DNA of 64,000 nucleotides from Sinorhizobium meliloti (GTDB lineage: Bacteria > Pseudomonadota > Alphaproteobacteria > Rhizobiales > Rhizobiaceae). The stretch lies in assembly GCF_035610345.1 (NCBI RefSeq), contig NZ_CP141212.1, positions 3,357,501 to 3,421,500 of the forward strand. Direction: 5' to 3'. Shown in pieces: positions 19,960 through 30,303 of this stretch; position 1 is the stretch's first letter; the number at the start of each line of letters is the position of its first letter. Under the pieces are notes generated by a model, which saw only the letters and a list, made by a program, of their open reading frames with translations, searched no databases and was not told where the DNA came from. The position numbers and the translations under genes are program-made.

Positions 19960-20658
19960 ATGGCTCAGCAACTGCTTATGCCCAAGGCAACAGCCGTCTG
20001 GCTGGTTGACAACACCGCACTCTCGTTCGACCAGATCGCGCAGTTCTGCAAGCTGCACCCGCTCGAGGTCAAGGCGATTGCCGACGGTGAATCGGCGCAG
20101 GGTATCAAGGGCCTCGATCCGATCGCTACCGGCCAGCTTTCGCGCGACGAGATTGCACGCGCCGAAGGAAATCCGAATCACAAACTCAAGCTTTCGGAGC
20201 CGAAGGTCCGCGTCCCGGACTCCAAGCGCAAGGGCCCGCGCTACACGCCGGTCTCCAAGCGTCAGGACCGCCCGAACGCCATTCTGTGGCTGGTCCGCAA
20301 CCATCCGGAACTGAAGGACGCGCAGATCTCGCGTCTTGTCGGCACGACGAAGGCGACGATCGAGCAGATTCGCGAGCGCACCCACTGGAACTCCGCCAAC
20401 CTGACGCCGATGGACCCGGTGACTCTCGGCCTCTGCTCGCAGATCGACCTGGACCTGGAGGTCGAGCGCGCCTCCAAGGGGCGCCCGCTTCCTTCCGCAG
20501 CCGAGACCGGCGCGACGCTCGAATCCGCGCAGGAGACCGAGAAGCTCGACTACGGCCACGATCGCGAAGAGGAGAAGGAAATCGACGCCGATGCCGTCTT
20601 CGCCAAGCTGAAGTCGCTGAAGTCGGACCGCAAGGACGACGAGGAAGACGACTACTGA
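19960..20658 (+). CDS. trcR: DUF1013 protein, TrcR-type cell-cycle transcriptional regulator
   Basis: A 232-aa soluble, charged protein. The N-terminus MAQQLLMPKATAVWLVDNT and the helix-turn-helix-like stretches (FDQIAQFCKLHPLEVKAIAD, about residues 23-42; AQISRLVGTTKATIEQI, about 120-136) are those of DUF1013, an alphaproteobacterial family named TrcR in Caulobacter. The C-terminal 60 residues are acidic/basic and probably disordered. It stands alone with its own strong terminator. The role is transferred from the family. Confidence 0.85.
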   Translation: MAQQLLMPKATAVWLVDNTALSFDQIAQFCKLHPLEVKAIADGESAQGIKGLDPIATGQLSRDEIARAEGNPNHKLKLSEPKVRVPDSKRKGPRYTPVSKRQDRPNAILWLVRNHPELKDAQISRLVGTTKATIEQIRERTHWNSANLTPMDPVTLGLCSQIDLDLEVERASKGRPLPSAAETGATLESAQETEKLDYGHDREEEKEIDADAVFAKLKSLKSDRKDDEEDDY

Positions 20659-20682
20659 TCGCTTCGCCATCTGCGAGATGAG

Positions 20683-20712
20683 AAAACCCGGATCGCAACA
20701 TCCGGGTTTTTT
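20683..20712 (+). terminator. intrinsic terminator of trcR
   Basis: An 11-bp stem AAAACCCGGAT / ATCCGGGTTTT with a CGCAAC loop runs into six T residues, 24 bases after the trcR stop. Confidence 0.9.
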
Positions 20713-20721
20713 ATTGACCGT

Positions 20722-20763
20722 CGCTGACGGAAAACCGTTACACGCTTTCCTGGAAGTGCTCTA
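20722..20763 (-). repeat. short dispersed repeat (CGGTTTTCCG type), inverted copy
   Basis: On the minus strand it reads TTAGAGCACTTCCAGG, then AACGGTTTTCCGTCAGC. It matches the first half of the copies at 11.15 and 41.26 kb and overlaps the prpE stop codon. Confidence 0.6.
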
Positions 20764-22668
20764 AACGCCAATCCCCTTGGACCGCAACAGTTCGGTAATC
20801 TCGTCGAGGATCGACGGATCGTCGATCGTTGCCGGCATCGTCCAGGGCTGGCGGTCGATGATCTTCTGGATCGTCGAGCGCAGGATCTTGCCGGATCGCG
20901 TCTTTGGCAGCCGCTTGACGCAGACCGCCGTCCTGAAGGCGGCGACCGGCCCGATGCGCTCGCGCACGAGGCCGATGACCTCCTTCTCGATTTCTTCTGT
21001 TTCACGGGAAACATTGGCGTTGATGACCAGGAAGCCCGCCGGCACCTGCCCCTTGAGGGGATCGGCGATGCCGATCACGGCGCATTCGGCGACGTCCGGA
21101 TGGCTGGCGCAAACCTCTTCCATGGCCCCCGTCGACAGCCGGTGTCCTGCAACGTTGATGATGTCGTCGGTCCGCGCCATGATGAAGATATAGCCGTCCT
21201 CGTCGAGATAGCCGGCATCCGCCGTTTTGTAGAAGCCGGGATATTCCTCGAGATAGGCCGCATGGAAGCGGTGATCGGCATTCCAGAGCGTCGGCAGGCA
21301 GCCGGGCGGCAAAGGCAGCTTGATCACGACATTGCCGAGCGCGCCGGTTTCCACCGGGTGGCCCGCGTCGTCGACGACCTGCACGTCGTAGCCGGGGAGG
21401 GGAACCGCCGGGGAACCGTATTTTACCGGCAGGAGGCCGAGACCCAATGGATTGCCGGCGACGGGCCATCCTGTTTCCGTCTGCCACCAGTGATCGATCA
21501 CCGGAACCTTCAGCGCCCGTTCCGCCCAGCGGATCGTGTCCGGGTCGGCCCGCTCGCCCGCAAGATAGAGCGCCCGGAACCGCGACAGGTCGTAACGGCC
21601 TGCATGGACAGCTTCCGGATCCTCTTTCCGGATCGCTCGCAGCGCCGTCGGCGCGGTGAACATGACGGCGACGCCGTGTTCGGAAATCACGCGCCAATAG
21701 GTTCCGGGGTCGGGCGTCCCGACTGGGTTTCCTTCGAAGAGGATCGACGTGCAGCCGTTGAGGAGCGGCCCGTAGACGATGTAGGAATGACCGACCACCC
21801 AACCGATGTCGGAAGCCGCCCAGAACACGTCGCCGGCATTGACGCCGAAGAAGTTCTCCATCGACCATTTGAGCGCGACCATGTGGCCGCCATTGTCCCG
21901 CACGACGCCTTTCGGCTGGCCGGTCGTCCCGGACGTATAGAGGACATAGAGCGGATCGGTGGAGGCGACCGGCGTGCAAGAGGCTTCCTCACCGGCGTCT
22001 CTGGCCTGCGCAAGCGCCTCGGCGAAATCGATGTCGCGGCCGCGAATCATCGAGGCGGCGAGCATATCGCGCTGATAGATCAGGCAATGGGCCGGCTTGT
22101 GGCTGGCCGTTTCGATCGCCTGATCGAGCAGAGGCTTGTAGGCGACGGTCCGACCGGGCTCCAGCCCGCAGCTTGCCGAGACGACGAGCTTTGCCTGGCA
22201 ATCATCGATGCGCATGGCGAGTTCGTTGGCGGCAAAGCCGCCGAAAACGACAGAATGCACCGCGCCGATCCGCGCTGCCGCGAGCATGGCGATCGCCGCC
22301 TGCGGAATCATCGGCATGTAGATGATGATGCGATCGCCCTTGTCGACGCCCAGATTGCGGTAGATCGCAGCCATTGCCTTCACATCGGCGAGCAGGTCCG
22401 CATAGGAGATCCTCTCGACCCGGCCGGTGACGGGGCTGTCATAGATAAAGGCCGGCTGCTCGCCTCGGCCGGCCTCGACATGCCGGTCGAGGCAATTGTG
22501 GCAGGTGTTGGTGACGCCATCCGGAAACCAGTGGCCATAGGTGCCGCCGGCAGGCTCGAAAATGCGCGCCGGCCGCTCGAACCAGTCAATCGCCGATGCG
22601 GCATCTGCCCAGAAGCCGTGCGGATCGGCTTTCCACGCGGCATACACTTCGGAATAGCGGCTCGCCAT
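20761..22668 (-). CDS. prpE: propionate--CoA ligase
   Basis: AMP-forming acyl-CoA synthetase of 635 aa. It is distinct from the acsA product and carries PrpE-like features: the opening YAAWKADPHGFWADAASAIDWFERP, YTSGTTGQPKGVVRDNGGH, WWQTETGWP, and the C-terminal RSGKILRSTIQKI with the regulatory lysine. Propionyl-CoA would feed the methylmalonyl pathway in this group. GGGAGGAAACGGAT precedes ATG 22668. A near-perfect parS-like sequence lies inside the gene (20998-21013). Acetate activity as well cannot be excluded. Confidence 0.9.
   Translation of the reverse strand: MASRYSEVYAAWKADPHGFWADAASAIDWFERPARIFEPAGGTYGHWFPDGVTNTCHNCLDRHVEAGRGEQPAFIYDSPVTGRVERISYADLLADVKAMAAIYRNLGVDKGDRIIIYMPMIPQAAIAMLAAARIGAVHSVVFGGFAANELAMRIDDCQAKLVVSASCGLEPGRTVAYKPLLDQAIETASHKPAHCLIYQRDMLAASMIRGRDIDFAEALAQARDAGEEASCTPVASTDPLYVLYTSGTTGQPKGVVRDNGGHMVALKWSMENFFGVNAGDVFWAASDIGWVVGHSYIVYGPLLNGCTSILFEGNPVGTPDPGTYWRVISEHGVAVMFTAPTALRAIRKEDPEAVHAGRYDLSRFRALYLAGERADPDTIRWAERALKVPVIDHWWQTETGWPVAGNPLGLGLLPVKYGSPAVPLPGYDVQVVDDAGHPVETGALGNVVIKLPLPPGCLPTLWNADHRFHAAYLEEYPGFYKTADAGYLDEDGYIFIMARTDDIINVAGHRLSTGAMEEVCASHPDVAECAVIGIADPLKGQVPAGFLVINANVSRETEEIEKEVIGLVRERIGPVAAFRTAVCVKRLPKTRSGKILRSTIQKIIDRQPWTMPATIDDPSILDEITELLRSKGIGV
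20998..21013. promoter_or_regulatory. parS-like site inside prpE
   Basis: TGTTTCACGGGAAACA differs from the 16-bp consensus TGTTTCACGTGAAACA only at one central base. It lies in the 3' part of prpE. Confidence 0.5.
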
Positions 22669-22779
22669 ATCCGTTTCCTCCCACTCGCTCTCCGGACGAG
22701 AAGCCCGGTTCCTCCACTTCGCAAGATAGGCGAACGGAGGTAAACGGGAACCCCGACCAAAGGGTAATGGGATTGGAAC

Positions 22780-23439
22780 TCAGCGCGCTCCGAAAATGGC
22801 GGAGCCTACCCGCACGCCGGTGGCGCCGAAGGCGATTGCCGTTTCGAAATCGCCCGACATGCCCATGGAGAGCCTGGAAAGGCCGCACTGATCGGCAAGC
22901 TTGGCGAGCAGGGCGAAGTGCGGTCCCGGATTTTCGTCCAGCGGGGGAATGCACATCAGTCCTTCGATGTTCAGAGCCAACTCGTCACGGCAAAGCCCGA
23001 CGAAAGCGGCCGCGTCGTCCGGCGCGATGCCAGCTTTCTGCGGCTCGAGACCCGTGTTCACCTGAACATAGAGGCGGATATCGCGCCCCTGGCGCTGCAT
23101 TTCGGCGGCGACCGCGCGCGCGATCTTCTCCCTGTCGATCGTCTCTATGACGTCGAAGAGCGCAACGGCGTCTGCAGCCTTGTTGGATTGCAGCGGACCG
23201 ATCAGGTGCAGCTCGATGTCCGGGGTCTCACGCTTGAGCGCGGGCCATTTCGCTTGCGCCTCCTGCACGCGGTTCTCGCCGAAGAGGCGCTGGCCAGCCT
23301 CAATCACCGGCCGGATCGTCTCGGCGTCGAAGGTTTTCGACACGGCCACCAGACTGACGGCATTTTCCGAACGCTTCGCCGACTTCTCACTTGCGCGAAT
23401 CCGGCTCAGCACTTCGTTCAGCCGTTCCTCGACTTCCAT
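22780..23439 (-). CDS. YggS/PLPBP-family pyridoxal-phosphate homeostasis protein
   Basis: Single-domain PLP-binding TIM-barrel protein implicated in PLP homeostasis; no defined catalytic activity. The PLP lysine lies in LVAVSKT (Lys35), with FGENRVQEA, HLIGPLQSNK and the C-terminal SMGMSGDFETAIAFGATGVRVGSAIFG phosphate-binding segment. From ATG 23439 it is 219 aa; the open frame upstream to 23520 lacks family resemblance. Divergent from leuS. Confidence 0.92.
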   Translation of the reverse strand: MEVEERLNEVLSRIRASEKSAKRSENAVSLVAVSKTFDAETIRPVIEAGQRLFGENRVQEAQAKWPALKRETPDIELHLIGPLQSNKAADAVALFDVIETIDREKIARAVAAEMQRQGRDIRLYVQVNTGLEPQKAGIAPDDAAAFVGLCRDELALNIEGLMCIPPLDENPGPHFALLAKLADQCGLSRLSMGMSGDFETAIAFGATGVRVGSAIFGAR

Positions 23440-23705
23440 TCCACGCTCCCGTTCAAGATCGTCTAGACATCTTCGCTTGCGGCTTATTGAAACTTGCAAC
23501 GCTTGCCAAGTCCAGCGCAAGCCGGAGCGGGCGGGTTCGCTTTGGGCGCGGCGTTATCCTTCCCGCGCTTGAAATGCCAAATCGAAGGGATCGCCCGGCG
23601 AATCCTTCAAAACTTGACGCTTGGGGCGTTTCGTGGTGAAGGTCACGCCAGCTATCACGCGCGGGCGCTCGCGCCCGGCAGAATTTCCGGAACATCGACA
23701 AAGAC

Positions 23706-26336
23706 ATGGCTACCGAACGATATAATCCGCGCGATGCCGAACCGCGCTGGCAGCACCAATGGGAAGCGGGCAAGGTCTTCGAGACGAAGAACGACGATCC
23801 GCGCGACAAATATTACGTCCTGGAGATGTTCCCCTATCCGTCCGGGCGGATCCACATGGGTCACGTGCGCAATTACACGATGGGCGACGTGGTCGCCCGC
23901 TACAAGCGCGCCCGCGGCTTCAACGTGCTGCACCCGATGGGCTGGGACGCCTTCGGCATGCCGGCGGAAAACGCTGCCATGGAGCGCGGCGTTCATCCGG
24001 CGAGCTGGACCTACCAGAACATCGCCTCGATGAAGGCGCAGCTCAAGGTCATGGGGCTTTCGCTCGACTGGAGCCGGGAGTTTGCGACCTGCGATCCCGA
24101 ATATTACCAGCGCCAGCAGCATCTTTTCCTCGATTTCCTGGAAAAAGGCCTGGTCTACCGAAAGCAATCGAAGGTCAACTGGGACCCGGTCGACAATACC
24201 GTGCTCGCCAACGAGCAGGTGATCGAAGGCCGCGGCTGGCGCTCCGGCGCGCTCGTTGAACAGCGCGAGCTGACGCAATGGTTCTTCCGCATCACCGACT
24301 TCAGCCAGGATCTGCTCGACGCGCTCGACACGCTCGACGAGTGGCCCGAAAAAGTGCGGCTGATGCAGAAAAACTGGATCGGCCGTTCGGAAGGGCTGTC
24401 GGTGCGGTGGGAGCTCGATCCGGCGACGGTCCCCGGCGAGGAGAAGGAAGTCACCGTCTATACGACGCGGCCCGACACGCTGTTCGGCGCCTCCTTCCTG
24501 GCGATCTCCGCCGATCATCCGCTCGCCAGGGATGCCGCGGCCAAGAACGCCGAGATCGAAGCATTCTGCGAGGAATGCCGGCGCGCGGGCACGTCGCTCG
24601 CCGCATTGGAGACGGCAGAGAAGAAGGGCATCGACACCGGCATCCGCGCGCGGCACCCCTTCGATCCGAACTGGGAGCTGCCGGTCTACGTCGCCAATTT
24701 CGTGCTGATGGACTACGGCACCGGCGCCATCTTCGGCTGCCCTTCGGGCGACCAGCGCGACCTGGACTTCGCCCGCAAATACGATCTGCCGGTCGTTCCG
24801 GTGGTGATGCCGAAGGATGCCGATCCGCAGACCTTCACGATCGGCGACGAGGCCTATGACGGCGACGGCGTGATGATCAATTCGCGCTTCCTCGACGGGC
24901 TCTCGGCGCAAGAGGCGTTCGAGACCGTCGCCTCCAGACTCGAAAACGATCTGCTGAACGGCACGCCGCGTGGCGAGCGCAAAGTCAATTTCCGCCTGCG
25001 CGACTGGGGCATTTCCCGCCAGCGCTACTGGGGCTGCCCGATCCCGGTCATCCATTGCGACGACTGCGGCGTCGTTCCGGTGCCGAAGGCAGACCTGCCC
25101 GTGACGCTGCCGCCGGACGTGACCTTCGACAAGCCCGGCAATCCGCTCGACCGTCACCCGACCTGGCGTCACGTCGCCTGCCCGCAATGCGGCAAGGACG
25201 CACGCCGGGAAACCGACACGATGGATACCTTCGTCGATTCCTCCTGGTACTTCACCCGCTTCACGGCGCCCTGGGAGGACAACCCGACGGATCCGAAAGC
25301 GGCCAATCACTGGCTGCCGGTCGACCAGTATATCGGCGGCATCGAACATGCGATCCTGCATCTGCTCTATTCGCGCTTCTTCACCCGCGCGATGAAGGCG
25401 ACCGGCCACGTGGCCCTGGACGAGCCTTTCAAGGGGCTGTTCACGCAGGGCATGGTCGTCCACGAGACCTATAGCCGCGGCGAAGGCGCGCAGCGGGAAT
25501 GGATCACGCCCGCCGAGATCCGCGTCGTGGAAACAGACGGACAGCGGCGCGCGGTCCACATCGAGACCGGCGAGGAAATCGCCATCGGCTCGATCGAGAA
25601 GATGTCGAAGTCGAAGAAGAACGTCGTCGACCCGGATGACATCATCGGCTCCTACGGGGCCGACACTGCACGTTTCTTCGTGCTCTCCGATTCGCCGCCG
25701 GATCGCGACGTTATCTGGTCCGAAGCAGGCGTCGAAGGCGCCCATCGCTTCGTGCAGCGCGTCTGGCGTCTTCTGACCGAGGCCGCGGAGAAGCTGCGTG
25801 CCGTGGATGCCGCACCGGCAAGCGGAGGCGAGGGGCTTGCCGTGTCCCAGGCCGCGCATCGCACTCTCAAGGCGGTAGAGGCCGACTATGACAAGCTCGC
25901 CTTCAACAAGGCGGTCGCACGCATTTACGAACTGGTGAACGCCATGGCCGGCCCGCTGACGCAGGTCGCGAGCGGCAAGGCGGACAACGCTCTGACTGCT
26001 GCGGTAAAGGACGCCGCCACGATCCTGATCAACCTGATCGCGCCGATGATGCCGCATCTTGCGGAAGAATGCTGGCGGGAGATCGGCGGCAAAGGTCTGA
26101 TCGCCGAGATGCCCTGGCCGAAATTCGATGCTGCGCTCATCGTCGAGAACGAGATCACGCTGCCGGTCCAGGTCAACGGGAAAAAGCGCGCCGATTTGAC
26201 AATCGCGCGCGACGCAGATCAGAGTGCGATCGAAAGCGCCGTGCTCGCCCTTGACGCCGTCAAGGCCGCGCTCAACGGCGGCAGCCCGAAGAAGATCATC
26301 GTCGTGCCTCAGAGGATCGTCAATGTCGTTGTCTGA
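23706..26336 (+). CDS. leuS: leucyl-tRNA synthetase
   Basis: Class I aminoacyl-tRNA synthetase charging tRNA-Leu. The HIGH-type motif is HMGH (residues 50-53). The CP1 editing domain includes [12 protein letters not shown] and the KMSKS loop is EKMSKSKKN near residue 635. The 876-aa length is normal. Its 3' end overlaps lptE by 14 bases, and holA follows 12 bp after lptE, so the three probably form one operon. Confidence 0.97.
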   Translation: MATERYNPRDAEPRWQHQWEAGKVFETKNDDPRDKYYVLEMFPYPSGRIHMGHVRNYTMGDVVARYKRARGFNVLHPMGWDAFGMPAENAAMERGVHPASWTYQNIASMKAQLKVMGLSLDWSREFATCDPEYYQRQQHLFLDFLEKGLVYRKQSKVNWDPVDNTVLANEQVIEGRGWRSGALVEQRELTQWFFRITDFSQDLLDALDTLDEWPEKVRLMQKNWIGRSEGLSVRWELDPATVPGEEKEVTVYTTRPDTLFGASFLAISADHPLARDAAAKNAEIEAFCEECRRAGTSLAALETAEKKGIDTGIRARHPFDPNWELPVYVANFVLMDYGTGAIFGCPSGDQRDLDFARKYDLPVVPVVMPKDADPQTFTIGDEAYDGDGVMINSRFLDGLSAQEAFETVASRLENDLLNGTPRGERKVNFRLRDWGISRQRYWGCPIPVIHCDDCGVVPVPKADLPVTLPPDVTFDKPGNPLDRHPTWRHVACPQCGKDARRETDTMDTFVDSSWYFTRFTAPWEDNPTDPKAANHWLPVDQYIGGIEHAILHLLYSRFFTRAMKATGHVALDEPFKGLFTQGMVVHETYSRGEGAQREWITPAEIRVVETDGQRRAVHIETGEEIAIGSIEKMSKSKKNVVDPDDIIGSYGADTARFFVLSDSPPDRDVIWSEAGVEGAHRFVQRVWRLLTEAAEKLRAVDAAPASGGEGLAVSQAAHRTLKAVEADYDKLAFNKAVARIYELVNAMAGPLTQVASGKADNALTAAVKDAATILINLIAPMMPHLAEECWREIGGKGLIAEMPWPKFDAALIVENEITLPVQVNGKKRADLTIARDADQSAIESAVLALDAVKAALNGGSPKKIIVVPQRIVNVVV

Positions 26337-26868
26337 TATAGCTGGCTTCCGTCTTCGGTCCTTGGGCTTCGTAGCCGGCGCATTGTCGCTCGCGGCACTT
26401 GGCGGCTGCCAGGTCAGGCCCCTTTATTCCGACGGTCCTACCGGTTCGACCTCTGTCGCGCTTGCCGCGATCGAGATTTCGGAAGCCGACGATCGCGTCG
26501 AGCAGGAAGTCCGAAATGCCCTCGTCTTCCTGACGTCGCGTGGTCAGGGCGAACCGGTCAATCCGCAATATCATCTGGCGCTCAGCGTCTCGCACCGGAC
26601 GATGGGCGTGCTCTATGAGAGCACGGATCTCGACAATGACGACGACGACGCCGGAGCCGGCCGCATCGTCGTGAAAGCGGACTACAACCTGACCAAGACC
26701 GCCACCGGCGAGACCGTGAAGTCAGGGAACCGGACGGCCGTCGCTTTGGTCGACTTCCCCCAGCAGGAATTCGCCAAGATACGCGCCGTGCGCGATGGCG
26801 AGAATCGCGCCGCCAAGGAACTGGCGGAGATCATCGGGGCCGACCTCGCAGCCGCTCTCGGCCGCTGA
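26323..26868 (+). CDS. lptE: LPS-assembly lipoprotein LptE
   Basis: Outer-membrane lipoprotein that plugs and stabilises the LptD translocon. From ATG 26323 (181 aa) the N-terminus has a lipoprotein signal with lipobox LGGC (Cys29), then the family-type opening CQVRPLYS. Sequence is otherwise divergent, as usual for LptE. The position between leuS and holA is the conserved alphaproteobacterial context and supports the call. Translation is probably coupled to leuS through the 14-base overlap. Confidence 0.9.
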   Translation: MSLSDIAGFRLRSLGFVAGALSLAALGGCQVRPLYSDGPTGSTSVALAAIEISEADDRVEQEVRNALVFLTSRGQGEPVNPQYHLALSVSHRTMGVLYESTDLDNDDDDAGAGRIVVKADYNLTKTATGETVKSGNRTAVALVDFPQQEFAKIRAVRDGENRAAKELAEIIGADLAAALGR

Positions 26869-26880
26869 TCCGTTCGTCAG

Positions 26881-27912
26881 ATGAGCGAGGTCAAGTCGCA
26901 CGAATTCGATAATTTCCTGCAGCGATCTGCGGCGATCTACCGGCTTTTCCTGCTCTACGGTCCCGATCGCGGCCTCGTCTCGGAACGCGCGTCCGAACTC
27001 GCCGGCAGCTTCGGCCTTCCTCTCGATGATCCTTTCGCCGTCGTCAAGCTTGATGCCGGGTCATTGCAGGGCGCGGGAAGCGTGCTGGACGAAGTCAATG
27101 CCATCGGTCTTTTCGGCGGCGATAAGCTGGTCTGGGTGCGCGGTGCGTCCGCTGAGAAGGCGCTCACCGAAGCGCTGCAGATTCTCGCGACCGACCCGCC
27201 CGCCGGCGCCCGGCTCATCATAGAAGCGGGCGACCTGAAGAAGGGGGCGGCGCTCAGGAAAGTGGGCGAGACTTCCCGCTCCGTCGCTTCGATCGCCTGC
27301 TACAGCGACGATATCAGGGGCCTGCAAGCACTTGTCGACAAGGAACTTTCGGAAGCGGGCCTTCGCATCGGTCCCGCCGCACGCGAACGTCTGGTGGAGG
27401 CGCTCGGGGGCGACCGCATGGCATCGCGCAACGAGCTCCGGAAACTCGCCCTCTACTGCCGCGGCAAGGATTTGGTCGACGAGGACGACGTTCTCGGCAT
27501 CGTCGGCGACGCCAGCGCCATTTCGATCGATGATGCGGTCGATGCGGTATTGAAGGGCGACGCCGACGCGCTGCTGCACGCGATGAAGAAGATCACGACA
27601 TCCAAGACGCCGCCTTTCCTCGTGCTTCAGGCCTGCCTGAGGCAATTCCAGCAGCTCGACGTGATGCGTGCCGAAATGGATGCGGGCCGCCAGTCCGCGG
27701 GTCAGGTCGTCGCAAGCCTTGGCCGCGGCCTCCACTTCCGCCGCAAGCCGGTTGTCGAAGCGGCGCTGAAACACTGGACCGCTCCGGCGATCCGGCGCGA
27801 ATTGGGCCGCCTGCAGGCGACCATCTATCAAAGCCGCAGCCGCCAGAGCCTTGAGGAGAGCCTGGTGATCCAGAATCTCCTGGCGATCACGATCCAGTCT
27901 GCGCGGCGTTGA
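26881..27912 (+). CDS. holA: DNA polymerase III delta subunit
   Basis: Clamp-loader subunit that opens the beta sliding clamp. The 343-aa protein has the delta pattern: YRLFLLYGPDRGLVSERASEL near the start, LVWVRGA around residue 80, a middle AAA+-like part with RLVEALGGDRMASRNELRKLALY (about 175-200), and a helical C-terminal collar domain. It is last in leuS-lptE-holA and convergent with parB, with only 9 bp between stops. Confidence 0.93.
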   Translation: MSEVKSHEFDNFLQRSAAIYRLFLLYGPDRGLVSERASELAGSFGLPLDDPFAVVKLDAGSLQGAGSVLDEVNAIGLFGGDKLVWVRGASAEKALTEALQILATDPPAGARLIIEAGDLKKGAALRKVGETSRSVASIACYSDDIRGLQALVDKELSEAGLRIGPAARERLVEALGGDRMASRNELRKLALYCRGKDLVDEDDVLGIVGDASAISIDDAVDAVLKGDADALLHAMKKITTSKTPPFLVLQACLRQFQQLDVMRAEMDAGRQSAGQVVASLGRGLHFRRKPVVEAALKHWTAPAIRRELGRLQATIYQSRSRQSLEESLVIQNLLAITIQSARR

Positions 27913-27921
27913 GGTTATACG

Positions 27922-28812
27922 TCAACGTCGCTCGAGCAGCCGGCAAATCTCTTCCAATTGGTCGAGCGTCTTGTATGTAATCTTGAGATGCCCGCCGCTG
28001 GCCTTGTGGTTGACGCTCACTTCCAGGCCGAGGCTATCGGACAGGGTGCGCTCCAGCGCCAGCGTATCGGCGTCCTTCTCCTCACGCTGGCGGCCCTTTG
28101 CGTAGTTGGGATCGTTCTGCGACTTGATGTCGTTCTGCGCCAGCCGTTCGGCCTCGCGGACCGAAAGACCTTTCGAGACGACCGCACGCGCCAAGGCCAC
28201 CGGGTCCGATGTGGGTATAAGCGCGCGGGCGTGGCCCGCGGAAAGGCTGCCATCGGAAAGCATGTCGCGCACGGGCTCCGGCAGCTTCAGAAGGCGAAGG
28301 CTGTTCGCAACATGGCTCCGGCTCTTGCCGATGATGTCGCCGAGATCGTTCTGCGTGTAGCCGTGTTCCGCGATCAGTTGCTCGTAGCCCAGGGCCTCTT
28401 CGAGGGGATTGAGGTCGGAGCGCTGAACGTTCTCGACAATGGCGATCTCCAGCGCCGTCCTGTCGTCGACATCGCGCACGATGACCGGTATTTCGGTGAA
28501 GCCCGCAAGTTGCGCCGCGCGCCAGCGCCTTTCACCGGCAATGATCTCATAGCGGTCGTGACCGACGGTGCGCACGACGACCGGCTGAACGATCCCGTGC
28601 TGGCGGATCGAGCTTGCAAGGTCCTGAAGCTCAGCCTCGTCGAACTGCCGGCGGGGGTTGCGAGGGTTGCGGGAAACGAACTCGATCGGGATCCGCCGAT
28701 CGGCGCTGATTGCGGCGGCCGGAGCCGCGCCGGTGTGCAGCGGCTGGTCCATTTCGCCGATCAAGGCGGCAAGGCCGCGACCCAGACGCCTCTTGGAGCT
28801 GTCATCGTTCAT
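27922..28812 (-). CDS. parB: chromosome-partitioning protein ParB
   Basis: CTP-dependent DNA clamp that loads at parS and spreads to segregate the origin. The 296-aa protein shows an N-terminal ParA-contacting segment LGRGLAALIGE (10-20), the CTP-binding ParB/Srx motifs GERRWRAAQ (93-101) and ENVQRSDLNPLEEA (127-140), a central helix-turn-helix (NDLGDIIGKSRSHVANSLRLLKLP), and a C-terminal dimerisation part. It lies 32 bp downstream of parA. parS-like sites occur throughout this window, one within the rsmG gene of the same operon. Confidence 0.97.
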   Translation of the reverse strand: MNDDSSKRRLGRGLAALIGEMDQPLHTGAAPAAAISADRRIPIEFVSRNPRNPRRQFDEAELQDLASSIRQHGIVQPVVVRTVGHDRYEIIAGERRWRAAQLAGFTEIPVIVRDVDDRTALEIAIVENVQRSDLNPLEEALGYEQLIAEHGYTQNDLGDIIGKSRSHVANSLRLLKLPEPVRDMLSDGSLSAGHARALIPTSDPVALARAVVSKGLSVREAERLAQNDIKSQNDPNYAKGRQREEKDADTLALERTLSDSLGLEVSVNHKASGGHLKITYKTLDQLEEICRLLERR

Positions 28813-28844
28813 CTGACACCTGATTAGTTACGCTACCGAAACGA

Positions 28845-29639
28845 TTAAGCGGCCTTCCGCTGCCTCTCGCGCTGAATGACTTCCGAGGCCAGTTGGAGAT
28901 AAGCCTGACTTCCGGCGCATTTGAGATCATAAAGAATGGCCGGCTTGCCGTAGGAAGGGGCCTCGGACACCCGCACGTTGCGGGGAATGAGGGTATGATA
29001 AACCTTATCTCCCAAATGCAAGCGAACGTCACTGACGACTTGCTGGGCAAGATTGTTCCGGGAATCGAACATGGTCAGCACGATTCCCTGAATATCGAGG
29101 CCTGGATTCACCGTCTGCCGCACCTGCTCGACCGTCTCCAGCAGCTGGCTCAAGCCTTCGAGGGCAAAAAACTCGCACTGCAATGGTACGAGAACCGAAT
29201 GCGCGGCTGCCATTGCATTCATCGTCAAAAGATTGAACGATGGCGGGCAGTCGACCAGCACATAGGAATAAGCAAGAGCATCCACTGAAGCCAAAGCCTT
29301 ACGGAGCCGGAAAACTCGATCCGATTCCTTGGAAATCTCCATTTCGACGCCGAGCAGATCCATGGTCGAAGGCACGATGGCCAGATTTGGCACCGCCGTA
29401 TCCTGAGCAATCTGGCCGATCGAATGGGTCCCCATCATCAGCTCGTAGGAAGACAAATGCCGGGCACGACGCTGGATACCGAGCCCGGTGCTGGCATTGC
29501 CTTGCGGATCGAGATCGACGATCAGCACCCTTTCACCGATGGCGGCGAGCGCAGTAGCAAGATTGATGGCCGTCGTCGTTTTGCCGACGCCGCCCTTCTG
29601 ATTGGCAATAGTGATGATCCGATTCTTTGGGCCAAACAT
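28845..29639 (-). CDS. parA: chromosome-partitioning ATPase ParA
   Basis: Deviant Walker-A ATPase that moves ParB-parS complexes. KGGVGKTT is at residues 15-22, with VDLDPQGNASTGLG and VDCPPSFNLLTMNA as the later nucleotide motifs. ATG 29639 gives 264 aa, close to other ParA proteins; an in-frame GTG at 29657 overlaps the rsmG stop (GTGA) and would add six residues. The order mnmE-mnmG-rsmG-parA-parB is the classic origin-proximal arrangement. Confidence 0.96.
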   Translation of the reverse strand: MFGPKNRIITIANQKGGVGKTTTAINLATALAAIGERVLIVDLDPQGNASTGLGIQRRARHLSSYELMMGTHSIGQIAQDTAVPNLAIVPSTMDLLGVEMEISKESDRVFRLRKALASVDALAYSYVLVDCPPSFNLLTMNAMAAAHSVLVPLQCEFFALEGLSQLLETVEQVRQTVNPGLDIQGIVLTMFDSRNNLAQQVVSDVRLHLGDKVYHTLIPRNVRVSEAPSYGKPAILYDLKCAGSQAYLQLASEVIQRERQRKAA

Positions 29640-29653
29640 GTTTCGCTCGCCTA

Positions 29654-30295
29654 TCACTTCGTCCGACGTGAAAGATTTGCAATCTCGAGCACAACCGAAT
29701 CCGGCTCGACGACACTTGCATGTTTTATCAGATCGAATTGAAAGCGGCTAACGGCTTTGTCGACTTCCTGCTGATAATCCCGCCCTTTGTGAAAGAATGC
29801 CACCGTTTTGGAGTCTTCCATGAGCATCCATGGCGCACAATGATCGAGCAGTTGGCTCAGATCGGCGAGCGCACGCGCCGAAATCGCGTCGCAATTCGGA
29901 ATTTCAGCCGGTGCCGCTTCGATTCGAATCGGATGAACGGAACCCCTGGCACCGATTTCCCTGAGCGCGACGCGTAGAAAGGCAGCCTTCTTGTTATTGC
30001 TCTCGACCAGATGAACCCATCCGTTCTCTGCCTCGGAAAGACAGATGGCCGTAATGACACCGGGAAATCCTCCGCCGCTTCCGAGATCGACCCAGGTCTT
30101 CGGGGCAGGGGAGAGTTGATAAAGCTGGAGGCTATCGAGGATATGCCGCTGCCATAGATCCCCTAGCGTCGAGGGGGCGACGAGGTTGATCGATCGCGCC
30201 CATTTCTGGAAGAGGGAGGCAAAATGCTCGAGCTTTTCGACCGTTTCACGTGAAACACGCAATCCGTTCAGTGCCGGAACTAGACTCGCTTGCAT
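29654..30295 (-). CDS. rsmG: 16S rRNA m7G methyltransferase RsmG
   Basis: Methylates G527 of 16S rRNA; the 213-aa length is normal. The SAM-binding motif [19 protein letters not shown] (about residues 68-86) and [13 protein letters not shown] are clear. It sits 8 bp after mnmG and touches parA, forming an operon. The codons for VSRET near the N-terminus coincide with a perfect 14-bp parS palindrome, so the gene doubles as a ParB target. Confidence 0.94.
   Translation of the reverse strand: MQASLVPALNGLRVSRETVEKLEHFASLFQKWARSINLVAPSTLGDLWQRHILDSLQLYQLSPAPKTWVDLGSGGGFPGVITAICLSEAENGWVHLVESNNKKAAFLRVALREIGARGSVHPIRIEAAPAEIPNCDAISARALADLSQLLDHCAPWMLMEDSKTVAFFHKGRDYQQEVDKAVSRFQFDLIKHASVVEPDSVVLEIANLSRRTK
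30243..30256. promoter_or_regulatory. parS site (perfect palindrome) in rsmG 5' end
   Basis: GTTTCACGTGAAAC, a perfect palindrome. The 16-mer context differs from TGTTTCACGTGAAACA only at the first base. It is located inside rsmG, about 1.4 kb from parB. Confidence 0.85.
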
Positions 30296-30303
30296 TGTAT
30301 ACC

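Noticed and set aside
23655..26057. 800-codon antisense frame over leuS
   Set aside because: Shadow of leuS, no family resemblance.
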